Assembly: GCA_031262295.1 (NCBI GenBank)
Contig: JAISIA010000032.1
Location: 1 to 53,096, forward strand
DNA length: 53,096 bases
Source: Bacteroidales bacterium
GTDB lineage: Bacteria; Bacteroidota; Bacteroidia; Bacteroidales; P3
Direction: 5' to 3'
Each line of letters begins with the position of its first letter. Within the stretch, counting starts at the first letter, position 1. Under the pieces are notes generated by a model that ran no database searches, was not told where the DNA came from, and saw only the letters and a program-made list of their open reading frames with translations. The translations under genes and the position numbers were made by a program. Positions 19,777 through 28,063 of the stretch are shown piece after piece.

Positions 19777-19824
19777 GCATTTAAATAAAAAGCAAGGGTA
19801 GAAAAGAAAAATAAATGATTTATT

Positions 19825-19855
19825 TTTGCTAATTAATAAAAAATATCTACCTTTG
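19825..19855 (+). promoter_or_regulatory. Promoter of tRNA-Leu
   Basis: TTTG (19825-19828), 19 nt, TACCTTTG (19848-19855). It is placed so that transcription would start about 7-10 nt before the mature tRNA end at 19870. Confidence 0.8.
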
Positions 19856-19869
19856 CAAACCGAAAAAGA

Positions 19870-19951
19870 GCGGATGTGGCGTAATTGGTAGCCGCGATAG
19901 ACTTAGGATCTATTGTCGAAAGGCGTGGGGGTTCGAGTCCCTTCATCCGCA
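19870..19951 (+). tRNA. tRNA-Leu (anticodon TAG)
   Basis: The 82 nt cloverleaf has an acceptor stem GCGGATG/CATCCGC, D-arm GCGTAATTGGTAGCCGC, anticodon stem ATAGA/TCTAT around loop CTTAGGA (anticodon TAG at 19914-19916, reads CUA), a long variable arm typical of class II tRNAs, and T-arm GGGTTCGAGTCCC. The discriminator base is A. CCA is not encoded (ACT follows). Confidence 0.95.
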
Positions 19952-20050
19952 CTTAGGTTTATAAAGGGAGAGAGCCAGAAACATTAATTTGTTTTTGGTT
20001 TTTTCTTTTTATGCCCCTATAAATATAGGAAAACAATGAAGTATTAAATA

Positions 20051-20084
20051 AAAAAAGGACGAAATACCAAAATATTTCGCCCTT
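20051..20084 (-). terminator. Rho-independent terminator after tnaA
   Basis: AAGGACGAAATA (20055-20066) pairs with TATTTCGCCCTT (20073-20084) over 12 positions with one mismatch and a 6 nt loop. On the minus strand a run of T follows. It lies about 80 bp beyond the tnaA stop. The region 19952-20050 shows nothing else recognisable. Confidence 0.75.
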
Positions 20085-20164
20085 ACAATGAAAATCAAAT
20101 ATAAAAATATTTATCTATATTTTTTCTATTTAATAATTTGTAGGTTTCTTTATAAGAATTTGAC

Positions 20165-21541
20165 CTACTTACATGGAGCTAATTTAACTGTGAAATGTCT
20201 CATTAGAGGAGCTTCCCAAGTAATTTTATACCCGCGATTTATTTCTTCTGCCCTATCTTTAAGATTTTTTAAGGCTACTGCTATAACATCCATGTGATTA
20301 TTTGTATAAACCCTACGAGGAATAGCTAAACGAAGGAAGTCTAATCCACCAAAACGATTCTCTCTTGTTATAGGGTCCCTATCAGCTAAAAGATAACCTA
20401 TCTCACATCCACGAATGCCTGCTTCCTTATAAAGTTCCACAGTTAGGGTTTGAGCAGGAAATTCTTCTTTTGGAACATGTGTTAAAATTTTAGGAGCATC
20501 TAAGAAAATAGCATGACCTCCGCAAGGACGTTGATAAGGAATTCCATATTCATCTAAACGTTTTGCAAGATATTCTACTTGTTTTATGCGTGTTTCAAGC
20601 ATATCAAATTCGGTGTTTTCATCCAATCCAACAGCCAAAGCGTTCATATCTCTTCCGTTCATACCACCATAAGTTAGGAAACCTTCCATTACAATACAGA
20701 AGTTTTTAGCTCCATCATACCAATCCAACTTATTTGTTGCAATAAAGCCACCCATATTAACGATAGCGTCTTTTTTTGCACTCATAGTCATACCATCGGC
20801 ATAAGAAAACATTTCTTTTACTATTTCCTTTATAGTTTTATTTTCATATCCCTTTTCTCTTACCTTTATAAAATATGCATTTTCTGCAAAGCGAGCAGAA
20901 TCTAAAAGAACAGGAACATTATATTTCTTTGATAATTCCCTAACTCCTCTTAGATTTTCCATACTTACAGGTTGCCCACCCGCAGTGTTGTTTGTAATAG
21001 TTACTATAATAAAAGGTATTTTTCCTTGATAATCGTTAAGCGCCTTCTCTAATTTTTTTAGATCAACGTTACCTTTGAAAGGTATTTCCAACTGTGTGTC
21101 TTGTGCTTCGTCTATTGTGCAATCCAAAGCTAATGCTTTCCTACTTTCAATATGTCCTTTTGTGGTGTCAAAATGAGAATTTCCCGGACAAACACTTCCT
21201 TCCTTAACCAGATAAGAAAATAACACGTTCTCTGCTGCTCTACCTTGATGGGTTGGAATAACGTAATCGAAACCTGTTATTTGTTTTATCATATTTTTTA
21301 GATTGAAAAAGGAGGATGCTCCTGCATAACTTTCGTCTCCCAACATCATTGCAGCCCATTGTCCTTGCGACATTGAACCTGTTCCTGAATCAGTCAAAAG
21401 GTCAATATATACTTTGTCGGCTGAAAGTTGAAAAGTATTGTAATCGGCTTCCTTAATCCATTGTTCTCTTTCTTGGCGAGTGGATTTTCTAATCGGCTCA
21501 ACCATTTTTATTTTCCATGATTCTGCAAATGGTAATTCCAT
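20165..21541 (-). CDS. tnaA: Tryptophanase (tryptophan indole-lyase)
   Basis: A PLP enzyme of the beta-eliminating lyase family that splits tryptophan to indole, pyruvate and ammonia. The 458 residues include DLLTDSGTGSMS, IPTHQGRAAE, the aspartate in DSARFAENAYF and the PLP lysine K257 in MSAKKDA. The alternative is tyrosine phenol-lyase. Position 381, an arginine that binds the phenol hydroxyl in tyrosine phenol-lyase, is isoleucine here (GCEIG), as in tryptophanases, and HFDTTKGH also matches tryptophanase. The length is nearer to tyrosine phenol-lyase, so the call rests on these residues. No tryptophan permease or TnaC leader lies beside it. The leader is long (about 170 nt). Indole production fits a gut-type or other host-associated anaerobe. 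Confidence 0.9.
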   Translation of the reverse strand: MELPFAESWKIKMVEPIRKSTRQEREQWIKEADYNTFQLSADKVYIDLLTDSGTGSMSQGQWAAMMLGDESYAGASSFFNLKNMIKQITGFDYVIPTHQGRAAENVLFSYLVKEGSVCPGNSHFDTTKGHIESRKALALDCTIDEAQDTQLEIPFKGNVDLKKLEKALNDYQGKIPFIIVTITNNTAGGQPVSMENLRGVRELSKKYNVPVLLDSARFAENAYFIKVREKGYENKTIKEIVKEMFSYADGMTMSAKKDAIVNMGGFIATNKLDWYDGAKNFCIVMEGFLTYGGMNGRDMNALAVGLDENTEFDMLETRIKQVEYLAKRLDEYGIPYQRPCGGHAIFLDAPKILTHVPKEEFPAQTLTVELYKEAGIRGCEIGYLLADRDPITRENRFGGLDFLRLAIPRRVYTNNHMDVIAVALKNLKDRAEEINRGYKITWEAPLMRHFTVKLAPCK

Positions 21542-21719
21542 AATAAATTTTGTTTTTGTGATTAATAAAATATTTAATATAAAAAAGGGATAATAGAGTG
21601 GGGGTTATTTGTTACCCAAATATAACAAACTCGTCTCTGTTTTTAATATTTAAAAAAATTATATTACAATTTGTAATTCCTATTTTTTGTCTTTTCATCT
21701 AAAAAAATTAAATACAATG

Positions 21720-21752
21720 CAAAGGTATAAAATTAATAACATACGAACCAAA
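21720..21752 (-). promoter_or_regulatory. Promoter of tnaA with long leader
   Basis: On the minus strand: TTTG (21752-21749), 21 nt, TACCTTTG (21727-21720). The start would be near 21713, leaving a leader of about 170 nt before the ATG at 21541. A second box, TATATTTG (21624-21617 minus), lies closer. The tnaA-M23 gap (21542-21851, 310 bp) holds these promoter boxes and no recognised gene. Confidence 0.65.
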
Positions 21753-21834
21753 TATTTATTGTAAATAAGTTATTTAATTTGTATTTTTAAATCCAATAAT
21801 AGAAGTAATAAAACTAAGAAAAATAAAATTTTAT

Positions 21835-21842
21835 TATATTTG
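21835..21842 (+). promoter_or_regulatory. Putative -7 box directly before the M23 peptidase gene
   Basis: TATATTTG matches TAnnTTTG and ends only 9 nt before the ATG at 21852. An in-frame TTG at 21840 lies inside the box and is therefore not a credible start. The transcript would have almost no leader. No clear TTTG at -33. Confidence 0.45.
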
Positions 21843-21851
21843 CATTTCTCT

Positions 21852-22820
21852 ATGAGTAAAAAAACAAGATACATATTTGATGCAACATCATTGTCTTTTA
21901 AGAAAAAGAATTTCACAATTAAAGAAAAGCTAAAGCATGTTTCTTTTGGTGTGGCTTTTGGATTAGTACTTTCTGTTACTATGGTCTTAATTATATACTA
22001 TTTTATTGACTCTCCTAAGGAAAAAATCTTAAAACGACAGGTTTCAAGTTATGAAAGACAATATAATAGTTTGAATAAGCAGATAGATAATCTATCGGAT
22101 ATGCTAATAGATGTAGAAAATAGGGATAAGGAAGTTTATAGGGTAATCTTTGAAGTAGAACCTACTCAAATAGATTTAGAATATCAAAAACAAAAAGACA
22201 AGATTAAAAGAGAAAGACAAAGTTTTAGCGAGTCGGATTTAATTAGTTTAACAAAAGAAAAGATTAATTTACTTGAAAAACGTCTTTTTTCACAAGAGAA
22301 ATCCCTAAAAGAAATTCTGCAAATTGCAAAGAATAAAAAGGAAAGAATGGTATCTATGCCCGCTATACTACCAATAAGTAAAAATAAAAGCAAGCTCGTT
22401 TCGGGGTTTGGTAATCGTTTTCATCCAATATTACAAATAAAACGTATGCATTCAGGTATAGATTTCTCTGCTCCAACAGGCACTGAGGTCTATGCAACAG
22501 CAAATGGTCAAATTGAAGACTTCAATATGGCAGGAAGCGGATATGGTTTGGCAATTGTAATTAATCATGGTTTTGGTTATGAAACCCTATATGCTCACCT
22601 TTCAAAAATACTTGTAAAACCCGGAGATAAGGTTGTAAGGGGAGATATTATAGGTTTGGTAGGAAGCACAGGACTAACTCAGGCTCCACATCTACATTAT
22701 GAAGTTCATAAAAATCAAAAACCGGTTAATCCTGTATATTATTTCTTCAACGATCTAACAATTGAAGAATACGAAAAGGTAATTGAAAAGTCCCAAGAAG
22801 AGAATCAAAGTTTGTCATAA
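21852..22820 (+). CDS. M23 family zinc metallopeptidase (membrane-anchored)
   Basis: The 322-residue protein cleaves peptidoglycan cross-bridges or regulates such enzymes in the periplasm. It has a cytoplasmic N-terminus, one membrane helix (about 31-51), a coiled coil (about 55-160) and a C-terminal LytM/M23 domain (about 180-300). The zinc ligands are visible: H200 and D204 in MHSGIDF, and H280-x-H282 in PHLHYEV. All key residues are present, so it should be an active enzyme rather than a degenerate EnvC/NlpD-type activator. I chose the ATG at 21852 because the upstream TTG is part of the promoter box. First gene of a tightly packed run, with ispH 1 bp downstream. Confidence 0.9.
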   Translation: MSKKTRYIFDATSLSFKKKNFTIKEKLKHVSFGVAFGLVLSVTMVLIIYYFIDSPKEKILKRQVSSYERQYNSLNKQIDNLSDMLIDVENRDKEVYRVIFEVEPTQIDLEYQKQKDKIKRERQSFSESDLISLTKEKINLLEKRLFSQEKSLKEILQIAKNKKERMVSMPAILPISKNKSKLVSGFGNRFHPILQIKRMHSGIDFSAPTGTEVYATANGQIEDFNMAGSGYGLAIVINHGFGYETLYAHLSKILVKPGDKVVRGDIIGLVGSTGLTQAPHLHYEVHKNQKPVNPVYYFFNDLTIEEYEKVIEKSQEENQSLS

Positions 22821-22821
22821 G

Positions 22822-23697
22822 ATGATAGTAAGGATAGAAAAGAATTCTGGATTTTGCTTTGGTGTTGTTTCTGCAATAAACATTGTGGAAAAGGAATTGG
22901 AAAAAACCAATCCCCTTTATTGTTTAGGCGATATTGTACATAATGATATGGAAGTTGAACGCCTAAATAGAAAAGGGCTTAGGGTTATTTCCTTAAAAGA
23001 AATGGAAGAATTGAAAGATGTAAAGGTTGTAATACGAGCACATGGTGCTCCTCCATCAACATATTTATTAGCTAAAAAAAATAATATAGAAATAATAGAT
23101 GCAACATGTCCAATAGTACTACGACTTCAACAAAACGTAAAAAAAGGATTTGAAGAAATTTCTTTGGAGAAAGGGCAGATTGTAATCTATGGTAAGAAAG
23201 GACATGCTGAGGTTGTAGGTTTAGTTGGTCAAACTTCCAATAGAGCAATTGTAATAAGCAATGAGGAAGATTTAAATTTAATAGACTATACTAAGCCTAT
23301 ACATATATTTTCTCAAACAACAATGTCAGAAGAGGGCTATAAGACAATTTGTGATAAGATAATTGAAAAGTATAACAAGGTTTTAGAAAAGAAAGATCAA
23401 AAAATAATAATTACAAATTCAATATGCAAACAGGTTTCTTCTCGTTCTAAGGAACTAATTGCTTTTTCCAAAGAAGTAGATGTCCTATTATTTGTCTCGG
23501 GAAAGAATAGTTCAAATGGAATATACCTATATAATATATGTAAAGACTCCAATGCAAGAACTTTTTTAGTATCTCAAATAAGTGATATAAACAATAATTG
23601 GTTTGAAAACGCCAATACAGTTGGAATATGTGGAGCAACAAGTACTCCAATGTGGTTAATGCAACAAATATCTCAAATATGCACCTTAATAAACTAA
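22822..23697 (+). CDS. ispH: 4-hydroxy-3-methylbut-2-enyl diphosphate reductase IspH
   Basis: IspH is the last enzyme of the MEP isoprenoid pathway: a [4Fe-4S] enzyme that makes IPP and DMAPP, feeding among others UppS. From the ATG at 22822 the protein has 291 residues. The three cluster cysteines are C12 (SGFCFGV), C96 (DATCPIV) and C202 (NSICKQVSSRS). The substrate histidines lie in DIVHND and KKGHAEV, and FSQTTMS is also conserved. An in-frame ATG 39 bp further upstream (22783) lies inside the M23 gene and would add a tail absent from the family, so I reject it. It is spaced 1 bp from the M23 stop and overlaps recF by 19 bp. Confidence 0.95.
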   Translation: MIVRIEKNSGFCFGVVSAINIVEKELEKTNPLYCLGDIVHNDMEVERLNRKGLRVISLKEMEELKDVKVVIRAHGAPPSTYLLAKKNNIEIIDATCPIVLRLQQNVKKGFEEISLEKGQIVIYGKKGHAEVVGLVGQTSNRAIVISNEEDLNLIDYTKPIHIFSQTTMSEEGYKTICDKIIEKYNKVLEKKDQKIIITNSICKQVSSRSKELIAFSKEVDVLLFVSGKNSSNGIYLYNICKDSNARTFLVSQISDINNNWFENANTVGICGATSTPMWLMQQISQICTLIN

Positions 23698-24785
23698 CAT
23701 TATCTAATTTCAAAAACATTTCTCAGGAAGAATTTTCTTTTTGTAAAAATGTAAATTGTTTCGTTGGAGAAAACGGAGCGGGGAAAACAAATATATTAGA
23801 TGCAATATACTATCTTTCTTTATGCAAAAGCTATTTCTCAAACATAGATGCAAACAACATAAAGCACGAAAGTGATTTCTTTTCTATACATGGACTATAC
23901 GATATGGACGAAAATGGAAATATAGAAAAATATTCTTGTGTAGTACAAAGAGGAGTTAAGAAAATTTTTAAATTAGATGATAATCCATATACAAAACTTG
24001 CTCAACATATATGTAAGATTCCTTTGGTTATAATAACACCTTCTGATCAAGAATTAATAATTGGACAAAGTTTTATAAGAAGAAAATTCGTAGATATAGT
24101 CCTTTCTCAGGCTATTCCTTTGTATGTACAAAATCTAAGCGATTATAATAGGGCTTTACAGCAAAGAAATATTTGTCTAAAAAAATGTAATTCCACTTCC
24201 TTATCCGATTTAGAAACTATAAAATTGTTGGATGAACAACTTATATCCTTAGGAAAAGAAGTTCATATTGCAAGAAAGAAATTCATAAACGAGTTTTCCT
24301 CCATAGTCCAATACTATTACAACTACATATCTTCTGAAAAAGAACAAGTGAGACTTCAATATCAATCACAGGATTTAGAAAATAATTTCAGAAATCTCCT
24401 ATTAGAAAGTAGGGAAAGAGACATTTTTCTTGGCTATACCACAATTGGAGTGCATAAAGACGACCTTTTATTAAAGATGAATCAATATGAAGTTAAGAAA
24501 TATGCCTCACAGGGACAACAAAAGTCTTTTTTGATTGCTCTTAAACTTGCACAATTTGAATATCTTTTCAAGAAAACAAAACTAAAACCCATACTTCTTT
24601 TGGACGATATTTTTGATAAATTAGATCTTTCTCGCATAAAACAACTCATGTCTTTGGTTGGGAGTGATCGTTTTGGACAAGTTTTTCTTACCGATACTCA
24701 AATAGAGAGAATAAAAGAAATATTCCTAAATCAGGATGTAGAACATAGGATATATAAGATAAGTAATGGGAGGATGGAAATATGA
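23679..24785 (+). CDS. recF: DNA replication and repair protein RecF
   Basis: RecF is an SMC-like ATPase that helps load RecA at single-strand gaps. From the ATG at 23679 the protein has 368 residues, beginning MHLNKLTLSNFKNI, the canonical RecF start. Walker A is GENGAGKTN (30-38). The ABC signature region is YASQGQQKSF, and Walker B is PILLLDDIFDKLD. A start at 23628 would lie deeper in ispH and add 17 unrelated residues. It overlaps ispH by 19 bp and the next gene by 4 bp (ATGA), so these are translationally coupled. recF is not next to dnaN here. Confidence 0.95.
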   Translation: MHLNKLTLSNFKNISQEEFSFCKNVNCFVGENGAGKTNILDAIYYLSLCKSYFSNIDANNIKHESDFFSIHGLYDMDENGNIEKYSCVVQRGVKKIFKLDDNPYTKLAQHICKIPLVIITPSDQELIIGQSFIRRKFVDIVLSQAIPLYVQNLSDYNRALQQRNICLKKCNSTSLSDLETIKLLDEQLISLGKEVHIARKKFINEFSSIVQYYYNYISSEKEQVRLQYQSQDLENNFRNLLLESRERDIFLGYTTIGVHKDDLLLKMNQYEVKKYASQGQQKSFLIALKLAQFEYLFKKTKLKPILLLDDIFDKLDLSRIKQLMSLVGSDRFGQVFLTDTQIERIKEIFLNQDVEHRIYKISNGRMEI

Positions 24786-25105
24786 TAGATAATGGAAAGA
24801 ATCCAAATATTAGGGTCAGCTTATATAAAGAAAAGGAATTAAAAGACGTTCTTAAAGATGTAATTTCTTTATACCATATAAATATAAACTTAGATCAAGA
24901 TGAGATAATTTCTCTTTGGCAGGATATAACAGGTGAAATAGTACAAAAACTCACTAAGACAATATATGTAAATAATAATTGTTTATATGTAGAGGTTTCT
25001 TCTTCGGCATTAAAACACGAACTTCTTTTAATTAGAACTTCAATATTAAAACAAATAAAAGAGAAGTTGCCTGAAAGTAAGCTAAAAAATATCTATATAA
25101 AGTAG
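24782..25105 (+). CDS. DUF721 / DciA-like protein
   Basis: The 107-residue protein belongs to the DUF721 family (VSLYKEKELKDVLKDVISLYHI; LWQDITGEIVQKLTKTIYVNNNCLYVEVSSSALKHEL). DciA, the founding characterised member, loads or controls the replicative helicase DnaB in bacteria without DnaC. Short DUF721 genes next to recF are typical in Bacteroidetes, which supports a replication role, though the Bacteroidetes versions are diverged. The start overlaps the recF stop as ATGA. Confidence 0.85.
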   Translation: MIDNGKNPNIRVSLYKEKELKDVLKDVISLYHININLDQDEIISLWQDITGEIVQKLTKTIYVNNNCLYVEVSSSALKHELLLIRTSILKQIKEKLPESKLKNIYIK

Positions 25106-25147
25106 ATTTTATTTTAGCCTTTTATAAACAATAACAAAAACAAAACG

Positions 25148-26041
25148 ATGAATTTTAAACCAATTACTCCAAATGATAGAGAAGTTTTTGAAAAGTTCTA
25201 CAAATATAAAGCAATAAAAAATTGCGAAACTGCCTTTGCAAATCTCTGTGCTTATAGTTTTATATTTAATGGTGAATATACAATTATTGATAACACACTA
25301 ATTACACGAATACATTATGAATTTAATAAGGAGATTGCTTATCATTGTCCAATAGGAACAGGAGATAGGGTAAAGATCATAGAGGCTATAATTGACAATT
25401 CCAAAGAAAAGGGATACAAATTAAGATTTATGGTCGATTGCATGAGCGTTTTCAAGGAATATTTTGCAGATAAATTCATTTTTGAGGATAAAAGAGATTT
25501 CTTTGACTATGTTTATCTAAGAGAAAATATGGAAAAGCTATCTGGAAAAAAACTTCAAGCAAAGAGAAATCACGTAAATAAATTCCTAAAAACCTATCCC
25601 AACTACAAGTATATAAATATTTCTTCTTACAATGTTAAACGTTGTGTTTCCTTTGCAGAGTTTTGGCTAAATGAACATTTAAAAACAAGTCCTTTACATA
25701 AGGAAGAATACCTCAATGAGCTTAAAGTAATAAATTATTTTGCTGATAATTTTGATCAGTTGCAAATCTTCGCAGGAGCAATTGAAGTAGATAATAGGAT
25801 TATTGCCTTTTCAATGGGGTCAAAAGTCAATAATGAAACCTTCTGTACTCATATAGAAAAGGCAGATAAAAACTATGATGGTGCATACGCTATAATAAAT
25901 AAGGAATTTTCTCTTTCACTTCCTAAGGAATATAAATACATTAATAGGGAAGAAGACCTTGGGTTGGAAGGATTAAGACAGGCAAAACTATCCTATAATC
26001 CCGAACAACTAATTCATAAAACCCTTGCTACAATAATATGA
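25148..26041 (+). CDS. DUF2156 (aminoacyl-phosphatidylglycerol synthase C-terminal-like) protein
   Basis: The 297-residue cytoplasmic protein has the two-part GNAT-like fold of DUF2156: an N-terminal half beginning FKPITPNDREVFEKFY, with CETAFANLCAY, and a C-terminal half with GAIEVDNRIIAFSMGS, FCTHIEKADKNYDGAYAIINKEF and YINREEDLGLEGLRQAKLSYNP. The fold is shared with the lysyl-transfer domain of MprF, but stand-alone members lack the membrane flippase and their substrate is not known. It overlaps the next gene by 4 bp (ATGA), so the two are probably made together. Confidence 0.85.
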   Translation: MNFKPITPNDREVFEKFYKYKAIKNCETAFANLCAYSFIFNGEYTIIDNTLITRIHYEFNKEIAYHCPIGTGDRVKIIEAIIDNSKEKGYKLRFMVDCMSVFKEYFADKFIFEDKRDFFDYVYLRENMEKLSGKKLQAKRNHVNKFLKTYPNYKYINISSYNVKRCVSFAEFWLNEHLKTSPLHKEEYLNELKVINYFADNFDQLQIFAGAIEVDNRIIAFSMGSKVNNETFCTHIEKADKNYDGAYAIINKEFSLSLPKEYKYINREEDLGLEGLRQAKLSYNPEQLIHKTLATII

Positions 26042-26760
26042 ATAGGGAAAGAATAATTGGCATTTGGGCAGAATATTTTCACGACTCCCCTTCCTTTATA
26101 GAGGATTACTTAAATACATTCTTGGATAAGGATTCCATAATTCTTAAAATGGATGAAAAAGAGAATGACTTTATATATTTAGGCTTTATAATAAAATACT
26201 TTTATAAGTATTACAACAACAAAATTCCTATTGCATACCTAACAGGTCTTATAACAAATATAAAATATAGAAACAAGGGATATTTTTCTTTGTGCTTAAA
26301 AGAAATATTTTCCTCTTTGCAAAGGCAGAAATACATTATTTGTTGTCTTATTCCTGCAACCCCACTCTTAGAAGAAACATATAAAAGATATGGATTTTCA
26401 ACCTGCTTTAATAATGAAAAGGAAAATGAGAACAAAAAAATAATACACCAACAAAAGACCATAGATTTGTACAATAAATTGGGCTATGATATTTCTTCTT
26501 TGAAGGCAAACAAAAATGGAATGATTAGAATAGTTGATGCCTTTGAAGTATTGAAACTATATGCAAAAAACAATCCGAATATTGAAAAGACAATAAGGAT
26601 AATTGATAATAAAATTGAACAAAACAATAAGACATTTCATATTAGCGATGCAAAGGTTGAAATTATTGAAAAAAAATCTTATGAAAATGAAATTTTAATA
26701 GGAGAGTTATCAAAAGAGATATTTGATAATAGTTATATGGATAAGATGTTTGATAAATAG
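26038..26760 (+). CDS. GNAT-like acetyltransferase
   Basis: The 240-residue protein has the acetyl-CoA binding region of GNAT enzymes at about 70-120 (PIAYLTGLITNIKYRNKGYFSLCLKEIF, with the RxxGxF/Y-type loop YRNKGYF) followed by LIPATPLLEETYKRYGFSTCF. The C-terminal half resembles a sterol-carrier or second GNAT-like domain and is not assigned. The substrate is unknown. It directly overlaps the DUF2156 gene by 4 bp. Two consecutive acyl- or aminoacyltransferase-like proteins suggest one modification pathway. A 48 bp AT-rich gap leads to hutI. Confidence 0.75.
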   Translation: MNRERIIGIWAEYFHDSPSFIEDYLNTFLDKDSIILKMDEKENDFIYLGFIIKYFYKYYNNKIPIAYLTGLITNIKYRNKGYFSLCLKEIFSSLQRQKYIICCLIPATPLLEETYKRYGFSTCFNNEKENENKKIIHQQKTIDLYNKLGYDISSLKANKNGMIRIVDAFEVLKLYAKNNPNIEKTIRIIDNKIEQNNKTFHISDAKVEIIEKKSYENEILIGELSKEIFDNSYMDKMFDK

Positions 26761-26808
26761 GAAAAGAAAAAAAAATAATTAAAATAATAAATAAAATATA
26801 GTTGGAAT

Positions 26809-28053
26809 ATGATAACACTAATTAAGAATATAAAGGAATTAGTTCAAGTGGAGGAGAATCCAAAGGTTAAGGTTTGTGGAGAAGATATGGGACAAATTCA
26901 AACAATATTAGATGCCTTTCTTTTAATTGAGGATGATAGGATAAAAGATTTTGGAAAAATGTCCCTATTGGATAATAATATAAAGATAGATTTGGAAGTT
27001 GATGCTAAAAATTCTATGGTCTTTCCTTCATTTTGTGATTCTCACACTCATTTGGTTTATTCTGGTTCTCGGGAAATAGAATATATAGATAAGATAAAGG
27101 GACTTTCATACGAAGAAATTGCCAAAAGGGGTGGGGGAATACTAAATTCTGCAAAGAAAATTCAAGAGGCATCAGAAGAAAGTCTTTATGAGGATGCTCA
27201 AAAAAGGTTGGATGAGATAATAAAAATGGGAACAGGAGCAGTGGAAATAAAGTCTGGCTATGGACTAAACACTCAAAGTGAATTGAAAATGCTTAGAGTT
27301 ATTAAAAGATTAAAAGAAAACTCTCCCCTTACAATAAAGGCTAACTTTCTTGGAGCACACGCCCTACCTTTGGAATATAGGGATAAGCCTGATGCTTTTG
27401 TGGATATAGTGGTCAATGAAATGATTCCTATGGTTGCAAAAGAAAGTTTGGCGGAATTTATTGATGTATTTTGTGATAAGGGATTTTTCACAACAAAGCA
27501 AACAGATAGGATTTTAAAACAGGGAATAAAGTATGGACTAAGACCAAAGATACATGCAAATGAGATGGACCTTTCAGGGGGAGTTCAAATTGCAGTAGAA
27601 AATGATGCACTTTCTTGTGATCACTTAGAGTTTATTGGAAAAGATGAGATAGAATGCTTGCTTTCATCCAATACAATGCCAACAATATTACCCGGAGCTG
27701 CCTTTTTCCTAAATATGCGTCTTTCTCCTGCAAGAGAGATGATAGCCTCTGGCTTACCTATTGCAATGGCTTCCGATTTTAATCCCGGCTCTTCACCAAG
27801 TGGAAATATGCAAATGATAGTCTCTTTTGCGTGTATAAATTATAAAATGACACCACAGGAAGCATTCAATGCAACAACTATAAACTCAGCTTATGCAATG
27901 AATTTAAGTAAAACTCATGGCTCTATTGCAAAAGGAAAGATTGCTAACTTCTATATTACAAAACCAATTCCAAATATGGAATATATGCCATACTATTATG
28001 GCACAAATAAGGTGGATAGAGTATTCCTTAATGGTAAGGAATACTCTATGTAA
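26809..28053 (+). CDS. hutI: Imidazolonepropionase HutI
   Basis: HutI hydrolyses imidazolone-5-propanoate to N-formimino-L-glutamate, the third step of histidine degradation. The 414 residues are of normal length. Metal and substrate residues are visible: H79 and H81 in DSHTHLVYSGSRE, the HANE/SCDHLEF histidines, and the aspartate in ASDFNPGSSPSGN. It belongs to the amidohydrolase superfamily. No hutH, hutU or formiminotransferase gene is in the window, so the rest of the pathway must lie elsewhere. It converges with the following minus-strand gene with a 10 bp gap and no visible terminator. Confidence 0.95.
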   Translation: MITLIKNIKELVQVEENPKVKVCGEDMGQIQTILDAFLLIEDDRIKDFGKMSLLDNNIKIDLEVDAKNSMVFPSFCDSHTHLVYSGSREIEYIDKIKGLSYEEIAKRGGGILNSAKKIQEASEESLYEDAQKRLDEIIKMGTGAVEIKSGYGLNTQSELKMLRVIKRLKENSPLTIKANFLGAHALPLEYRDKPDAFVDIVVNEMIPMVAKESLAEFIDVFCDKGFFTTKQTDRILKQGIKYGLRPKIHANEMDLSGGVQIAVENDALSCDHLEFIGKDEIECLLSSNTMPTILPGAAFFLNMRLSPAREMIASGLPIAMASDFNPGSSPSGNMQMIVSFACINYKMTPQEAFNATTINSAYAMNLSKTHGSIAKGKIANFYITKPIPNMEYMPYYYGTNKVDRVFLNGKEYSM

Positions 28054-28063
28054 TTCCTTTATT

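Noticed and set aside
19870-19951. tRNA-Leu as an integration site
   Set aside because: The 3' end is followed by ordinary sequence and tnaA; I see no integrase and no repeated tRNA end.
20165-21541. The PLP lyase as tyrosine phenol-lyase
   Set aside because: Position 381 is Ile (GCEIG) instead of the Arg that binds the phenol group, and other motifs match tryptophanase.
21612-21698. A 28-codon minus-strand ORF in the tnaA leader, as a TnaC-like leader peptide
   Set aside because: It contains no tryptophan and no Trp-x-Asp-x-x-Pro type pattern; it is probably chance in an AT-rich leader.
22783-22821. An upstream ATG extension of ispH
   Set aside because: It lies in the M23 gene and adds 13 basic residues before the conserved IspH N-terminus; the ATG at 22822 fits the family.
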